DNA from: Terana coerulea
Lineage: Eukaryota > Basidiomycota > Agaricomycetes > Polyporales > Phanerochaetaceae
Length of the DNA: 64,000 nt
Direction of reading: 5' to 3'
Assembly: GCA_024811115.1 (NCBI GenBank)
Contig: JAKOGH010000660.1
Location: 32,730-96,729 of the forward strand
In this document: piece after piece, positions 46,462-57,343 of the stretch
Numbering within the stretch: the stretch's first letter is position 1
Layout of the letters: each line of letters opens with the position of its first letter
Position numbers and translations under genes: made by a program
The notes under the pieces: generated by a model
Told to the model about the DNA's origin: nothing
The model's database searches: none
The model's input: the letters and a program-made list of their open reading frames with translations, nothing else

Positions 46462-47910
46462 AATCAGCGTTGAATAATGGAATGAGTAAATGACGATCCA
46501 AGATAAGCTTGTCAAGCGTGGCTTGCCATGTGATCTCAAAAGATAAGAGATTTAAGTCTGGTAATCTGGATACCGGTAGTTCAGGTCGGCAAAGATTTTA
46601 TCGTCAACTTCGATTGTGTACGGTTCTAGGTCGTCATATTCATGAGGAAAAAAGAAATGTAATTGATTCCCTCATCGTCTCTGAGTCTAAGTGTGAAGTT
46701 CGCGCGAAGATAGTGCGTGAAGATATTTGTTGTATACAAATTCTTCAGGAGTGAAAAAACACTTGATCGCGTGCTTGACAGGTGTCAGAAAACTTTCGGC
46801 TGGAGTGCCTGAGTTTCTAAACTGGTTGCACTTAGGTTGAGCATCTATGATGTTCAACCGTTCGAATGGGTGACAGTTTCTGGAAGTTCCTCTGACATGG
46901 TAGGCGCTATGTAGTGAACCACTTTAGATTAGCAAGCCGTAATTGCTGATCGAGCGGGTAGATATTAGGTAATAACATTCCAAATTCCAAACAAAACAAT
47001 AAACACTTCAGATATTTACGAGATATTTCAATACAGGTAGTACAATTTTAATTATCATATTTCTACAACTTCTTGAAGTAATTCCCTCTCAAAACCATGC
47101 AAAGTGCTTGGATAATATAGGACTGGTTTTTACGCAGTCCTTTGAAAGATATATCTCTGATAGCTTTTAGATCAAAATTCGACGTTGGATATTCCTCCCT
47201 TTTCCTATCCTTTTGGTATCCTTCAGCAAACGTGACAGGTGTGTCAGCTGCCGAATGAGCTGTTGGAGATCGCAGATGAGTTGGAGATTGACTGATGCGT
47301 CCCACATGAAGTTTTCGAAAATGTCCAAGCACTTGAGTGTAGCGCTGAACTTTGGTTTGAATATCTGGATGAGGTCAGATGCAGTGAGCTTCTCAAAGTT
47401 AAGAAGTACCAGCTTTGATGCAATAGGAGTGTCGATCGGTGAAGGGAGTGCTAAAAGCCTCTCGTGAGAGTAGGCTTGGTAAGACCGGCTAGAATGCAAG
47501 CACGCTTGGCTTTTTCTCTTATACCTGGTACTGGTCGCGGACTCAGTTGTTCTAACTGGCAATCTCAGCATCTGTGAGGAGCTTAGCACAGGTGAAATGA
47601 AAGAGTTGGCCAGGAGGCTTAGGGCCTGCAAAACCAATGTGGTCAGCGTGGCACTCTTTAGCATGGAAGCGGTCAATCTGTGCTTGCGATGGAAAGGCGA
47701 AGTGGGATTGAGTGAGTTTGCTGGCACTATGTGTTGCACAGAAATATAGTTAAGGACTATTCTCTGCTGCACAGTATCAATGAGACTTACTTGTTAATCT
47801 GAGAGTATACACTTTTTGGTAAAACAGGGTTCTGGGGACAAAGGTGTGGAGACATAGCAAATGTAACCAGAAGAGTTGTCAGAGGTAACAATGTAAAAGT
47901 TTAAAACTTG
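46462..47910 (-). other. unidentified ORF-containing segment between copia 5' LTR and gag
   Basis: Copia leaders are usually short, but here about 1.45 kb separates the primer-site-like motif from the gag start. It includes a 201-codon minus frame (47167-47772) with Leu-rich, weakly F-box/LRR-like text (FKPKFSATLKCLDIFENF, LICDLQQLIRQLTHLSRLL). This could be a captured host fragment or another insertion. No family assignment is secure. Confidence 0.35.
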
Positions 47911-47922
47911 GAGCTCATAACC

Positions 47923-48184
47923 TGAGAGAATGGAAATGATTGAACTTCTGTATATTCAGCATATTCAGCTTGGTATATATACAAGTAATGAAGGACCTCT
48001 AAAACCACTAAGACTTCTGGTACAATACTCAGGTCCAGCTATTCTAAGTAATCTATGCGTGTGGCATGTGAAGAGAGGTTAAAAGACACTACTCTAGTCC
48101 ATGAAATACCTGAGGTTGTACTCTGGCTCTCCTATGTCCATATTAGGCAATAGTCCTTGTGGCGCTAATAGGCACTCATGCATA
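47923..48184 (-). repeat. copia 5' LTR (homologous part)
   Basis: It matches 39149 to about 39408 in the same orientation. Directly inside it, on the minus strand, CATTCTCTCA is followed by GGTTATGAGCTC (47911-47922), which looks like a primer-binding site. The right (5') tip differs from the 3' LTR, so it has been truncated or replaced. Confidence 0.78.
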
Positions 48185-48267
48185 CATCTGAAACCGCCTT
48201 GTGGCTACATAGCTGCACACCTGCTACAGTAGCAGCGTCAGCGCTATATAGTCGCTCGTAGCGCTCT

Positions 48268-48829
48268 TGTCACAAATTTCCCTCAGTGCTAGTATACAGC
48301 GCTTAGAGTGTAACATCAAGTCATGAGACATGTTACCCAGTCGTCACAACAGCGTTACAAGATGCTGATCAGTTGGCCATGCGATGGACGCATGGTTATC
48401 AGGGATATGCCCCATACGGACACAGGATCATGAACTCAGTTCTGGATTCGTTCTAGACTATGACCTCACTATGAGATCACTATGACATCGTGTACTGGTA
48501 GTGTACAGTAGCTAGATTAGGACATCTAGATAGTGTTGATGTTAGCATGATAGCTAGGTCAGATCTGATAAGGGAGTTAGAGCGGCGGTATGCTCTGAAG
48601 CCTTAGTCATGGATCACCTGACTGTATCAGTCAGCACATGGTATTGGAGGTCTTAGATAGTGTCTGGGGTCCCTCTACACATGTATATAAGGAGGCTGGT
48701 CTGAGGGCTAATACCCCAGACTCAACAACATCGTTGATTCATATCTCCTCTACCGCTCTACTCAAAGTCCCTTGCTCTCCCCAACCTCTCCAAGCATTCC
48801 TAGCAGGTGAGTATTAGAGTTTTGTGATA
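48268..48829 (+). mobile_element. solo LTR, family A, copy 2
   Basis: This 562-bp unit begins TGTCACAAATTTCCC and ends GAGTTTTGTGATA, with a perfect 5-bp duplication, GCTCT (48263-48267 and 48830-48834). It is the inverted counterpart of 42462-43025, with few differences. Both copies keep the same TGTCACA/TGTGATA end pair. Confidence 0.92.
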
Positions 48830-48834
48830 GCTCT

Positions 48835-49689
48835 TCTGCTACCATAGCACCCTCTTCTCTACCGTACCAGCTACCGTAGCAGATCCACTGCTACCAGCAA
48901 GCTATGGCGTCACTTGGACTGCTACACTCGATTTCTCTTTTATTTTGTGCCCACAGTGCTCTTTGGGTCCCGCCTGTCTCGTGGCCCGCTACTGTAAGGA
49001 CCAACTTTGCTACTGTTTCAGCACTACGGTATGTTACCCAAATCATCCAATTCTTGCTCACCCTGACTCTCGTGATTGGTAGCTGTTTCTAAAATAGCCA
49101 GTCACCAGCTAGATAAAGACAAAGATTATGACCCTTCACAGCCCAATTGGTCGGTTTCACTCGAAGATGTTCCTCCCACACAGGAACTGCGCTTGCCGAC
49201 GTCTCCTAGCATTAGCATGTAAGGTCATTTTTAGCCTGGCTTGATCGTGCATTACACATACTGACTTCCATGCTTCATCCAGGCTATATGAAGATGGTGG
49301 GTTATTGGACTTCCAGACTATGGGAAGCTAGTTCTTAAATGGACTGTACGGATCTGAGGGCGGCTATCTGATTAGAGGCGGAATATATACTGAGTAAATA
49401 TCTACAGGTGCGTGATGTAGTCACTTTTATATACTTGACCAAACAAAATTTTAAATGAGGTCATTCCCTCCTCGCAGCCCATCCCTATTCCCACTTGTCT
49501 CTCTCAAAGACACACAAGCATTCTGCGTGTCTACCACCATTGTTGCCAGAGTCACCACCTGATTCCCTATCTGCTCACAAGAATTCCCTCACTGCTGAAG
49601 CATCGACACCGCCTCCGACTGCTGGGGCAATGTGCCGTCATTGCGGCTTGATGCCTGGTGCGACCTGCACAATGAACACACTGCCGCTC
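48835..49689. other. no recognised gene; CTACC/GTAGC-rich flank
   Basis: The first 80 bp repeat CTACC/GTAGC motifs also seen at 48.2 kb and 56.7 kb. A 62-codon hydrophobic frame (48904-49092) has no support. Otherwise nothing is recognised. Confidence 0.35.
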
Positions 49690-50200
49690 AAGAATATGCA
49701 CCAGGCATGCACAGATGACCTGAATGGGCGGCCAGCAGGGCAAGACCTCAACATATATGCAGCGGTGCTGCCACAGACACCGCCAACATTACGCTTGCTT
49801 CTCAGCGACCATGCTGCCACTCGAGAGCACAAACTAGTTATACACAGACAATCTAAGCAGCTTACCGATGGGACACAACTTCGGCACACATGCGGGCGTG
49901 CAGCGGTAGTGCCACTACTTGCACCGCCCACACCTTGCTCGCCGTTTGAGAGTACACACCAACCCTACGCGGACAACCTGGGTGGCTGGCTGATGGGATG
50001 TCACTTTGGCACACATGTGGCATGTGCGGCAGAGCCGCTATTTACACCCCTATGTCTTTGCTCGCCAATCGAGAACACACCAATCATACACGGATGACCT
50101 GAGCAGATGGCCAATAGAGCACAACTTGGGAACATACGTGGCGGTGTTGTAGCCAACTCTACCGACATTTTGCTCGCCATCCCAGTCACTTCCAGACCAC
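49690..50200 (+). repeat. degenerate tandem array, about four units of 121-133 bp
   Basis: Units are anchored by CACAGATGACCTGAATGGGC (49710), CACAGACAATCTAAGCAGC (49843), CGCGGACAACCTGGGTGGC (49968) and CACGGATGACCTGAGCAG (50089). Each is followed by a G-rich stretch, a (G/C)ACA(A/T)(C/G)TTxGG-like block and a CTCGCC-type block. A 200-codon frame spans part of the array, but its repeats and stops argue against a gene. Confidence 0.7.
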
Positions 50201-50767
50201 AAACAAGGGATGTGGTGTGTCATTTGGTACGGCGCCCCGTGAAAAAGCCCTACGCGCTACTACCAACACTTTGTGCGCCTATGATTGCGCTGGAGCTCTC
50301 TGGAATTGTCCGGCCCTGCACTTAAGCCCGGTGCTGCCATGTTGAGTGAGAGAATCTGTTTGCAGGAGGCATCTACGCATTCTGCAACTTCTCTCGCGCA
50401 AGCAGTAGACGGTAAAAGCTCACGGGTGCAGATCGTAACTGGACGGAACAGGCGTTGTTGAGTCTGGCAATACGCCAAACCAAGCCCTCAATATCCCGGA
50501 TAGCCAGAAGATATTCGATGAGTTGCGCATCTTCTCCTGATTGCTACAACTCAGTTGCTGAGCTGCATGAGCTCATCTGTCTGGAGTATATTCGAGCCCT
50601 CATAGATGGCACCTTGCCAGACAATGCGCATCCATTCAGCGATTCCGCATATCATTTTCATTTACAGCTACGCATTGTTGAAGAGGTGGAGCTAGATAAG
50701 TGGCTATAGTGGCCAGAAGATTATGATAGTGTACATGTGGCCTGAATGTATTACAGAGTAAATGGAT

Positions 50768-53701
50768 TTATTTGATTGCTTTTGCATCTATATACTGGCG
50801 GCGGTTAAGACGAAGCAGTTCAAACATATGATAGTCATAATACAGATTTAAACGGAAGTGGGAACATAAGTCTAGCACGTTATCCTGTGCCCATGTCAAG
50901 TCAATACTTTGTCCATAGATAGGTGTTAGGTGGCAGTTCCGAGCTATCTGATCAGCTTCTATGACCTCACTATATGCATGCCCTGAGCGTGTTGAAGGTG
51001 AGACCTCATACATACCAGTAGCCATGCGAGGCTTTTAAAACAGCCTGAACCATTCTATATACGCCCAGGGGGATGGTGAGAGCGAGGCTGTAGCTCATTC
51101 GGAAGCTTGAAGAGGACGTGAACCCGAGCCAAACGGAGGCCTTTGAGGGCGGTGCCATCCATGTCTGCATTGAACTCGCCAGTCCAAATCAGCGCAAAGT
51201 CTTGTCTTGCAGCCTGTGCTGCTTGGTGACCATGCACGGGGATGGCTGGAGTGGCATGGACAATATTCTTGAGTTTTGTGTCGCTGACCTCGGAAATTGA
51301 CAGGAGTATGGTGACGAGTTGCTTGTACAAGTCAAACACGTCATGGGCGAATGGCGCATGCATCAAGCCATGCTCTTGAAGAAATGACTGTAGAGCAGAA
51401 AGGAAGTGGCTCGTGCTGTATGCCTTGACAATAGTATCAGCTCAAACAAAGCGGAGAGACACAGGGTATGTTGCCGCAATGCTGTAGGGTTAAACCTAGC
51501 TGCCCTGGGCTTGAAGACGGGTGTTAATAATGTCGGCCGTAGCAGGCTCTAAGTCACCAAGAATGTCGATGTGAGGTGAGGCAGCTTCATAGGCTCCTTG
51601 ACGGCACTAGGCCAGATAGTGCGTGAAGCAGTCTACAGCTTCTTGACGTGAAAGCCAGGTGGTCATCTGAGCAGTGTAGTCCTTTTGTTTGAGGCCCGGT
51701 ATGCATCCTTTGCGTAGTCAATATGTAATCTCTAACCACTCGGTGTTGAACTCGTCTGCACTGCCGAGCTCGCGGATGAGAGCGACATAGTGCTCAAGGA
51801 TGTGGTACTTCAGTATGTTGAAATGAGGAGACTTTCTCCCGCCAAATGTGATAAATGCTTGCTTATAAGCGTGAAAGTTGTCAAGAGCCTGCTGGAGAGC
51901 ATTGAGAAAGGAGGTAGTGTGGGAATGTAGCGAGGCGAGGTAAATGAAGTCAATCAGCGCTCGAATTGCAAGTAAGACTTCATTGTCCACAGTATCCGCC
52001 ACCAATGACACGAATACCTTCTCCATTTCCTTGTGCTCATGCCCCATCCATTGCGATATACCTGAGATACCGTTTCTGAAGTACCGAAGGTTGGTCGTTG
52101 CTGGGACTGACTTGAAACGACTGTCGAGCTTGTCCTCGCCCATGATTTCGGTACACCACTTAACTAAGTGATCTTTGAAGACTCCCTTGTGAAGCTGATG
52201 AAGGAGGTCGGGTGCGAAGCAGCTGAAGATGTCGCAGTGAGGTAAATCCTGCCAAAATGGTTCTTTAGATCGCTTGCAGGCCAAGCTGTTCAAAACGCGC
52301 CTTTGTCGTCGCATCCATTTAACCGCTTCGATGGGCATTCAGCAAGTCCAACGTCTCTCACTGCGTTTGAAGTGCGCAACGTGCATGTGTTCCCCTTTCT
52401 TTAGGCTGAATCTAGCCAATAGGACATTGATTCTCCATGCAACCTGCAACTAGACACTGGAACGGGTTATCAGCAGCATATGCTGCAACAATGGGCACGC
52501 AGTCCCTCTTCCGGCCGATCGGCGCATATCATCGGCAATCCTGTGTTGGTTATCTTGGTCAGCAAATCGGTATCTTGCGTATGCAAGTATGGAAGGCCTT
52601 ATAGCGTGCAAGCAGCTGAAAGCGTTTGCTGAAGCAGTCAAACTTGGGGAAAGGTAAGTACCCAGCGAGCATTGTACTGTGCATTGATGGTGACCGATGT
52701 GTCTTTTCATAAGATTTCCGATAGTCAAATAAATCGGCCAGGCGGCTTTGTCCTCACAGAATTGCGACAACTTTGTTTTGTCAAAAGATAAGATAACTAG
52801 GACAACTGTCTTCCCAACTGGCAGGCGGCTCTGGAAATGCTGTTGTGAGTCCTTGAATCTATTGCACTTGACAAATGAGCTAACGGACCTGCGCCTTCCA
52901 TTACCAGTCTTCTGTCCACATTTCATCAATTTGCCTTTCCTTCCGCACCCCGGTCATGGTACACGTGCATAGGTGCATAGGCGAGCCGCTTTTCAAGCAT
53001 GAGGTTGCCAATGAGTTGCTTGATGCATTCCACCGGATTGTGATACCACAGTTCCATACGCTCAGTAAGCGGCTTTCCATCTCAGCCTTTCAAGTCTCTA
53101 GGTTGGGCCATCTCATGACAGTGTCACTCAGGTTCTTATGGGAGCGAATCAATTCGTTGATACAGCTGATCTTTATTGGCGTAACTGAGCCCGGCATCTT
53201 TGATCTATTGAGTACTGAGTTACACAACAGTTCGACAGCTTGCAACAAGGTATATACAGTTTCCAACTTGAGAAATTCCTCTGCTTGGTTATGGCCCACA
53301 TTTTTGATCAACCACTTTGTCAGTTTCTATTCATGGTTGCTCGCAAATGTGCCAAGAACCTCAGCGCCTTGGAGGATCTGTTCATTGCAAATGGCATGGA
53401 ATCCGATCGGATAGATACCAGGATACGCAGCTCCTGCAAGATGTGTCTCAAGGAATGTGTGGCCGTATCGTGGGGCTTCAAGGGCCTCGTCTGGAATGTC
53501 TTCTATGTGAACTCCTCGAAGCGGCGGGATCGCATTTTGGTCAAAGTCGCCTGAAGCATCTGCTTCATGAGCGGTGTCTTCAATAAAGCTGGAAGGTGGG
53601 TCAACATCCATGTTGTGCACTTTGCTATTGTCTGATGCCTGTATCGAAGCAAAGCCTGCACCGTACAGCTGCTCTCGCCGCCTTCGCGAAATCAACGACA
53701 T
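50768..53701 (-). pseudogene. Plavaka-type (CACTA-related) transposase, broken
   Basis: Plavaka transposases are large DDE enzymes common in Agaricomycetes. Seen from the likely start at 53701 (MSLISRRRREQ): an acidic N-terminus, HNQAEEFLKLETV, WYHNPVECIKQLIGNL, then LPVGKTVVLVILSFDKTKL and WPIYLTIGNLMKRHIGHH. The long piece 51718-52338 holds [67 protein letters not shown] and [20 protein letters not shown]. The C-terminal part (to 50768) has LARVHVLFKLPNEL and a final MFELLRLNRRQYIDAKAIK. Stops and shifts between the pieces make it a pseudogene. It diverges from the DUF6532 gene. Confidence 0.82.
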
Positions 53702-53987
53702 AGTAGAGTATTGGCAATGTGCTGATTGAGTGTGCTCTACTTGGGAAAAGTTCGATGGCAGCTTAGGCACTCGCGAATAGCCATGGCAGTTGAATTGACA
53801 GAATATAAAGTGGGTAGAGAGTTTATATTGTGAACAGCGAAGCTGATAAGAGAATGCGCAGAGCGCAGTGATGCGATGGCGGCCTATCCGTTTAGAACAT
53901 TTCGGCCTATTCCGGTCGATCTCACCCCCATAGAAATTGACGGTCAATTTTCCGACTTGGTCTCCTTCTGCCAACCACAGAACTCTT

Positions 53988-56409
53988 ATGTCAACTGGTC
54001 AAAACCACAAGAAGGATAAATCCAGCAAAAAGTGTTGTTCTCATCCAAAAGCGATGATGAACACTCAGAAGGTGATATTGACTTCGACAGTCAGCATCCC
54101 TCCATTGGTGGTAAAGGGCAGTGTGTGTCACATCATCGCAAAGAAGCAATGGCAGGTCACAGTGAGTGTTTCATAGAACTAAAAATAAATTACTGATCCT
54201 GCGTTCATGAATCATACTTCAGCAGCTTGAAGATTCTGCTCGCCAACGTCAAAGGCACCAGGCAACAACTGCGAATGTACAAGATACTGACCAAGTTCAA
54301 GGCAGCGCTGGAACTATAGCTGAGCTGAACCCAGCTATGCAGACATCTACATTGGTAAGTAGGAAAGAAATACGGCTTCAGGCTTGTCGCACTTACTCAT
54401 TGAATTTCATGCAGTATTATCCACCGTTGAACGTCCCAACAGATTGCTTGATGCCCCAGGTCAGCAATTCATGGATGCGGCCGCCAACACCACATCATCA
54501 TACCATAGCCTACGCCAATCTCCATCATTATACTTTCACACCGGCCGCCCCACCTTAGAAGCCAGGGCCCGGGGTGTCTCGAGCCAGATTAAGAACCTTG
54601 GGCTATGGATCACCTTGGTGATGCTCAAAACTGGCAGCCTACTAATATGAGCTGTAGGTTTGACCAAGACGATGAAATCGAGGATGGTTTTGGCACAGTC
54701 GAGGACGACCCTACCGCATTCAACTAGTTGGGAGCCCCGCTTGCAATGCCTATGGTAAAAACTATAAGCTTTTACCGGCGGTGAGCTAAGTGTTTCTCAC
54801 TACCTTATATAGATCTCTTGGAATATACTATCAGGAACTTCGCCATCCACAAGGGCCATGCAAAGAATTCATGCATCCCGGACCAGCTTCCGGCAGTAGC
54901 TCAAGAAATGGTGACCCCCACCTACCTCTGCCACTGCCACCGCCGAGACGATCAAGCCCGTGGTACATGCTTACTTGGTACTACCTAACACGTTTTCTTG
55001 CCGCTGATGAGCTTTCAGCTTCATCCAATGAATCTCACCCACCTGCCGTAAGGCTCGGGCGTAATTCCCTCGACAGCTATGCTATCTATACGTCAGCCTG
55101 GCCAAACCACAAGCTATGCTGACAAGGAAATTGATTTGGTGTGTTCACGCAATTATAAAACAAGACTGCAGCTGATCAATTAGATAGCATGACCAGAGCT
55201 TGTCATCTGATACCGACAGTGATGGGTCGAACAGTGACTCGGGCTCTGAATCCGACGGCAACGAGCCTGGGACAAAAAAGCAGCGAATTACCCGCTTTGG
55301 ACAGATCAAAGACAAACATCAGCGCGTGCTTGCTAGAGTGGGGTGCGAGTACGTTCAGCTCCTTGCATGCATCAACTACATGTTTCCAGATGCAGAAGAA
55401 CTCAATGACAACTTCAAGTATCACTTTCTTTGCAAGGCCTTTGGCTTTGCCTTCGACGAAGTCGTCAAGGGTGGACAGGTCAACTTCACAGAGTACTCAA
55501 AGAAGCCCTCGGACAAGAACTTTAAACTAGTACGTGTTGCATTGCATTTGTTACAATGCACTAACTGCTGTTTAGATGGAGAAGTGCCTCTCACAATTCC
55601 GTGGAGATGTGAAGACAAAGCTGTGTATGTTGCTGCCGTTTGTTTACAACTTCCAGGCATGCAAGGCCTCCGATGCAGACAAGCAAAACCAAAATAAGGT
55701 GTTGTACAAAATGCTCTGTGGAAACAAGGAGCAGAAGAACCACACCCATTACTCCGAGGTGTGCTGCAGCCTGTTCATCATCTCTGTTCAACTATGCTTA
55801 CCAGCTTCACAGGATCCAAGCAATATCAAGAAGCTGGGAACAGTCTTTCAGCACCGTGCTATTCGCGACCTCCTTAACGCAGGCATTTACGGTTCTCGAA
55901 ATAGCATCAGGGCCCAATTTAACAAGTTCTTCGATGATGACAGCACCCTTCCATTGCCAGTGATGGCCTTTGTGGTTACTGTGGTGCGCATCCTATTGTC
56001 GTGTCTGGTCATACGTACTATCTAATGCCTTGTATGCTAGATCAAGTACAGCATTGATGAATGGTCAACAGGTGTTCGCATTGGTGGGAAGAAGCTCCCC
56101 AAGAGTAAGCCTTGTCCCAAAGGCGTCGAGACTGATCCAGTACAGTTCACAGCGGTGGGCTACTACAAGGTATACACTTTCATCCTTGGTCAACTCGAAG
56201 TGGGTCACTTGCACGCTAACATGACTAAGCTCGCGACAAGCACCTGTTTACCTTACTGGCCGATGCATGGTAAGTGTTTGTTTTGACTATGTGGACTTCA
56301 GGCTAATTGAGTTGCGCACAGAGCAAACGCAGGCATCACCATCACTCTGATTGCAATAAGTGAGCCTCCTCCAAAAGAAGAAGGACTGGACGAGTCTGTA
56401 TTCACTTGA
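53988..56409 (+). pseudogene. DUF6532-domain gene, probably inactivated
   Basis: DUF6532 is an Agaricomycete-expanded domain of unknown function. Seen: a start near 53988 (MSTGQNHKKDK), then acidic low-complexity exons (SDDEHSEGDIDFDSQ; SSDTDSDGSNSDSGSESDG), then the domain FPDAEELNDNFKYHFLCKAF, FRGDVKTKLCMLLPFVYNFQ, FQHRAIRDLLNAGIYGS, VYTFILGQ in an intron-like spacer, and LRDKHLFTLLADA near the end. After removing the intron 56270-56321, the next codon becomes TGA (TG from 56268-56269 plus A) where an Arg codon CGA would give ADARANAGIT. Earlier exons also contain stops (PTAFN-stop near 54724). Splicing is inferred by eye. It is head-to-head with the Plavaka transposase about 290 bp away. 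Confidence 0.7.
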
Positions 56410-56690
56410 CACATGCCGGGTTACAGGTGTGCTGCATATAGCTTGCCGCTGCCAGTGTCCTCACCTGCCATATTTTATCTGTTCTTATGCAAAATATAAT
56501 GTAATGATTGCTTTGTATCGAATACTTTCATTCTCATTGCTACTTCCCACTGTTCCGTGCGTGAAATGGTGCACCATGGCCAGTAGTAGCCCTGGGCAGC
56601 ACTGCGCACTTGAAATTCAATGCCCGACGTCTAACGCCCGAGCATGAGCCTAATTTGGATGTAGTCGGGAGGCCAGATCAGGCGTTGATG

Positions 56691-56868
56691 TGTAGTGCCC
56701 ACAGCAGCCGTAGCAGCCGTAGCAGTCCTGCTACGGGCATTCTACGTAGCAATGTGCTCGCTATATAGCGAGGGAGGGGTAGGTATGGCTGCTACGGCCG
56801 CTATATCTGCTATATGGCACTGTTGTGATTTCCAAATACAGCAGCGGCTAGGCGCTTATATTCTGACA
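56691..56868 (-). repeat. possible solo LTR, family D (copia-LTR-related start)
   Basis: On the minus strand it starts TGTCAGAATATAAGCGCC and its first 28-30 nt equal the start of the copia 3' LTR at 39438. The rest is different, rich in GTAGC/CTACG palindromic runs, and ends GGGCACTACA. No 5-bp target duplication is visible, so the limits are tentative. Confidence 0.4.
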
Positions 56869-56890
56869 CAAACTGCCACACAGTACTTGT

Positions 56891-56990
56891 CCAACAAGCA
56901 GCTTGATACTATCTGTTTATTAGATACTATCTGCTTGGATACTATCCACTTGGATATTATTTGCCTGGATACTATCTATGTATTAAATTG
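56891..56990 (+). repeat. GATACTATC short tandem units
   Basis: About six imperfect units of 16-18 bp carry GATACTATC(T/C), for example TTGATACTATCTG and TTGGATACTATCCAC. The same motif flanks both SINE copies (39072-39110 and 57062). Confidence 0.7.
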
Positions 56991-57343
56991 TACCTCGTAT
57001 CACTAGAGGATAGTTACAAAGGCTTGAGTTTTTAATTTTATAGAGCAAATATATACTCTCCAATTAATGGATAGTATCCACAAGCTGGATATAAACCGGG
57101 CCCGGGATAGCTACTAAGTCTGTAAAGTATCAGTTTGTATTAGTAAATGAAGCGTATATAGTCATAAGCATTTGCATTATAGCTTATGGCTTTGTGGCTC
57201 AGTTGGTTAAAGTGTCAATTTTCTAACTGCCGGGGTTGCTAGTTTAAACCCGGCTCAGGAGGTAGTTTTGTGACAATTATTTGAGGCACTTTCTTACGGA
57301 TACTATTTACTACTTTTTACTAAGCGCTTGCAGGTTGGTACTA

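Larger units (their letters stand above)
39149..48184 (-). mobile_element. copia-type LTR retrotransposon fossil with nested insertions
   Basis: Read on the minus strand, the order is 5' LTR (47923-48184), primer-site-like GGTTATGAGCTC, an unidentified ORF, gag, protease, GAG-pre-integrase/integrase, RT, RNase H, a purine-rich GCTGAGTGGGAG tract and the 3' LTR (39149-39438). PR-INT-RT-RH is the copia order. Later insertions split it: LTR C (45047-45486), element E (43600-44508), and LTR B with LTR A inside it (42433-43421). Many stops and shifts show it is dead. Because it lies on the minus strand, its 5' end is at the right. Confidence 0.88.

Noticed and set aside
49495..50097. 200-codon protein gene
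   Set aside because: The frame spans a degenerate tandem array whose units shift frame, so coding is unlikely.
57170..57260. Functional tRNA gene
   Set aside because: A and B boxes are present, but the stems do not pair well and the sequence is part of a longer repeated unit.
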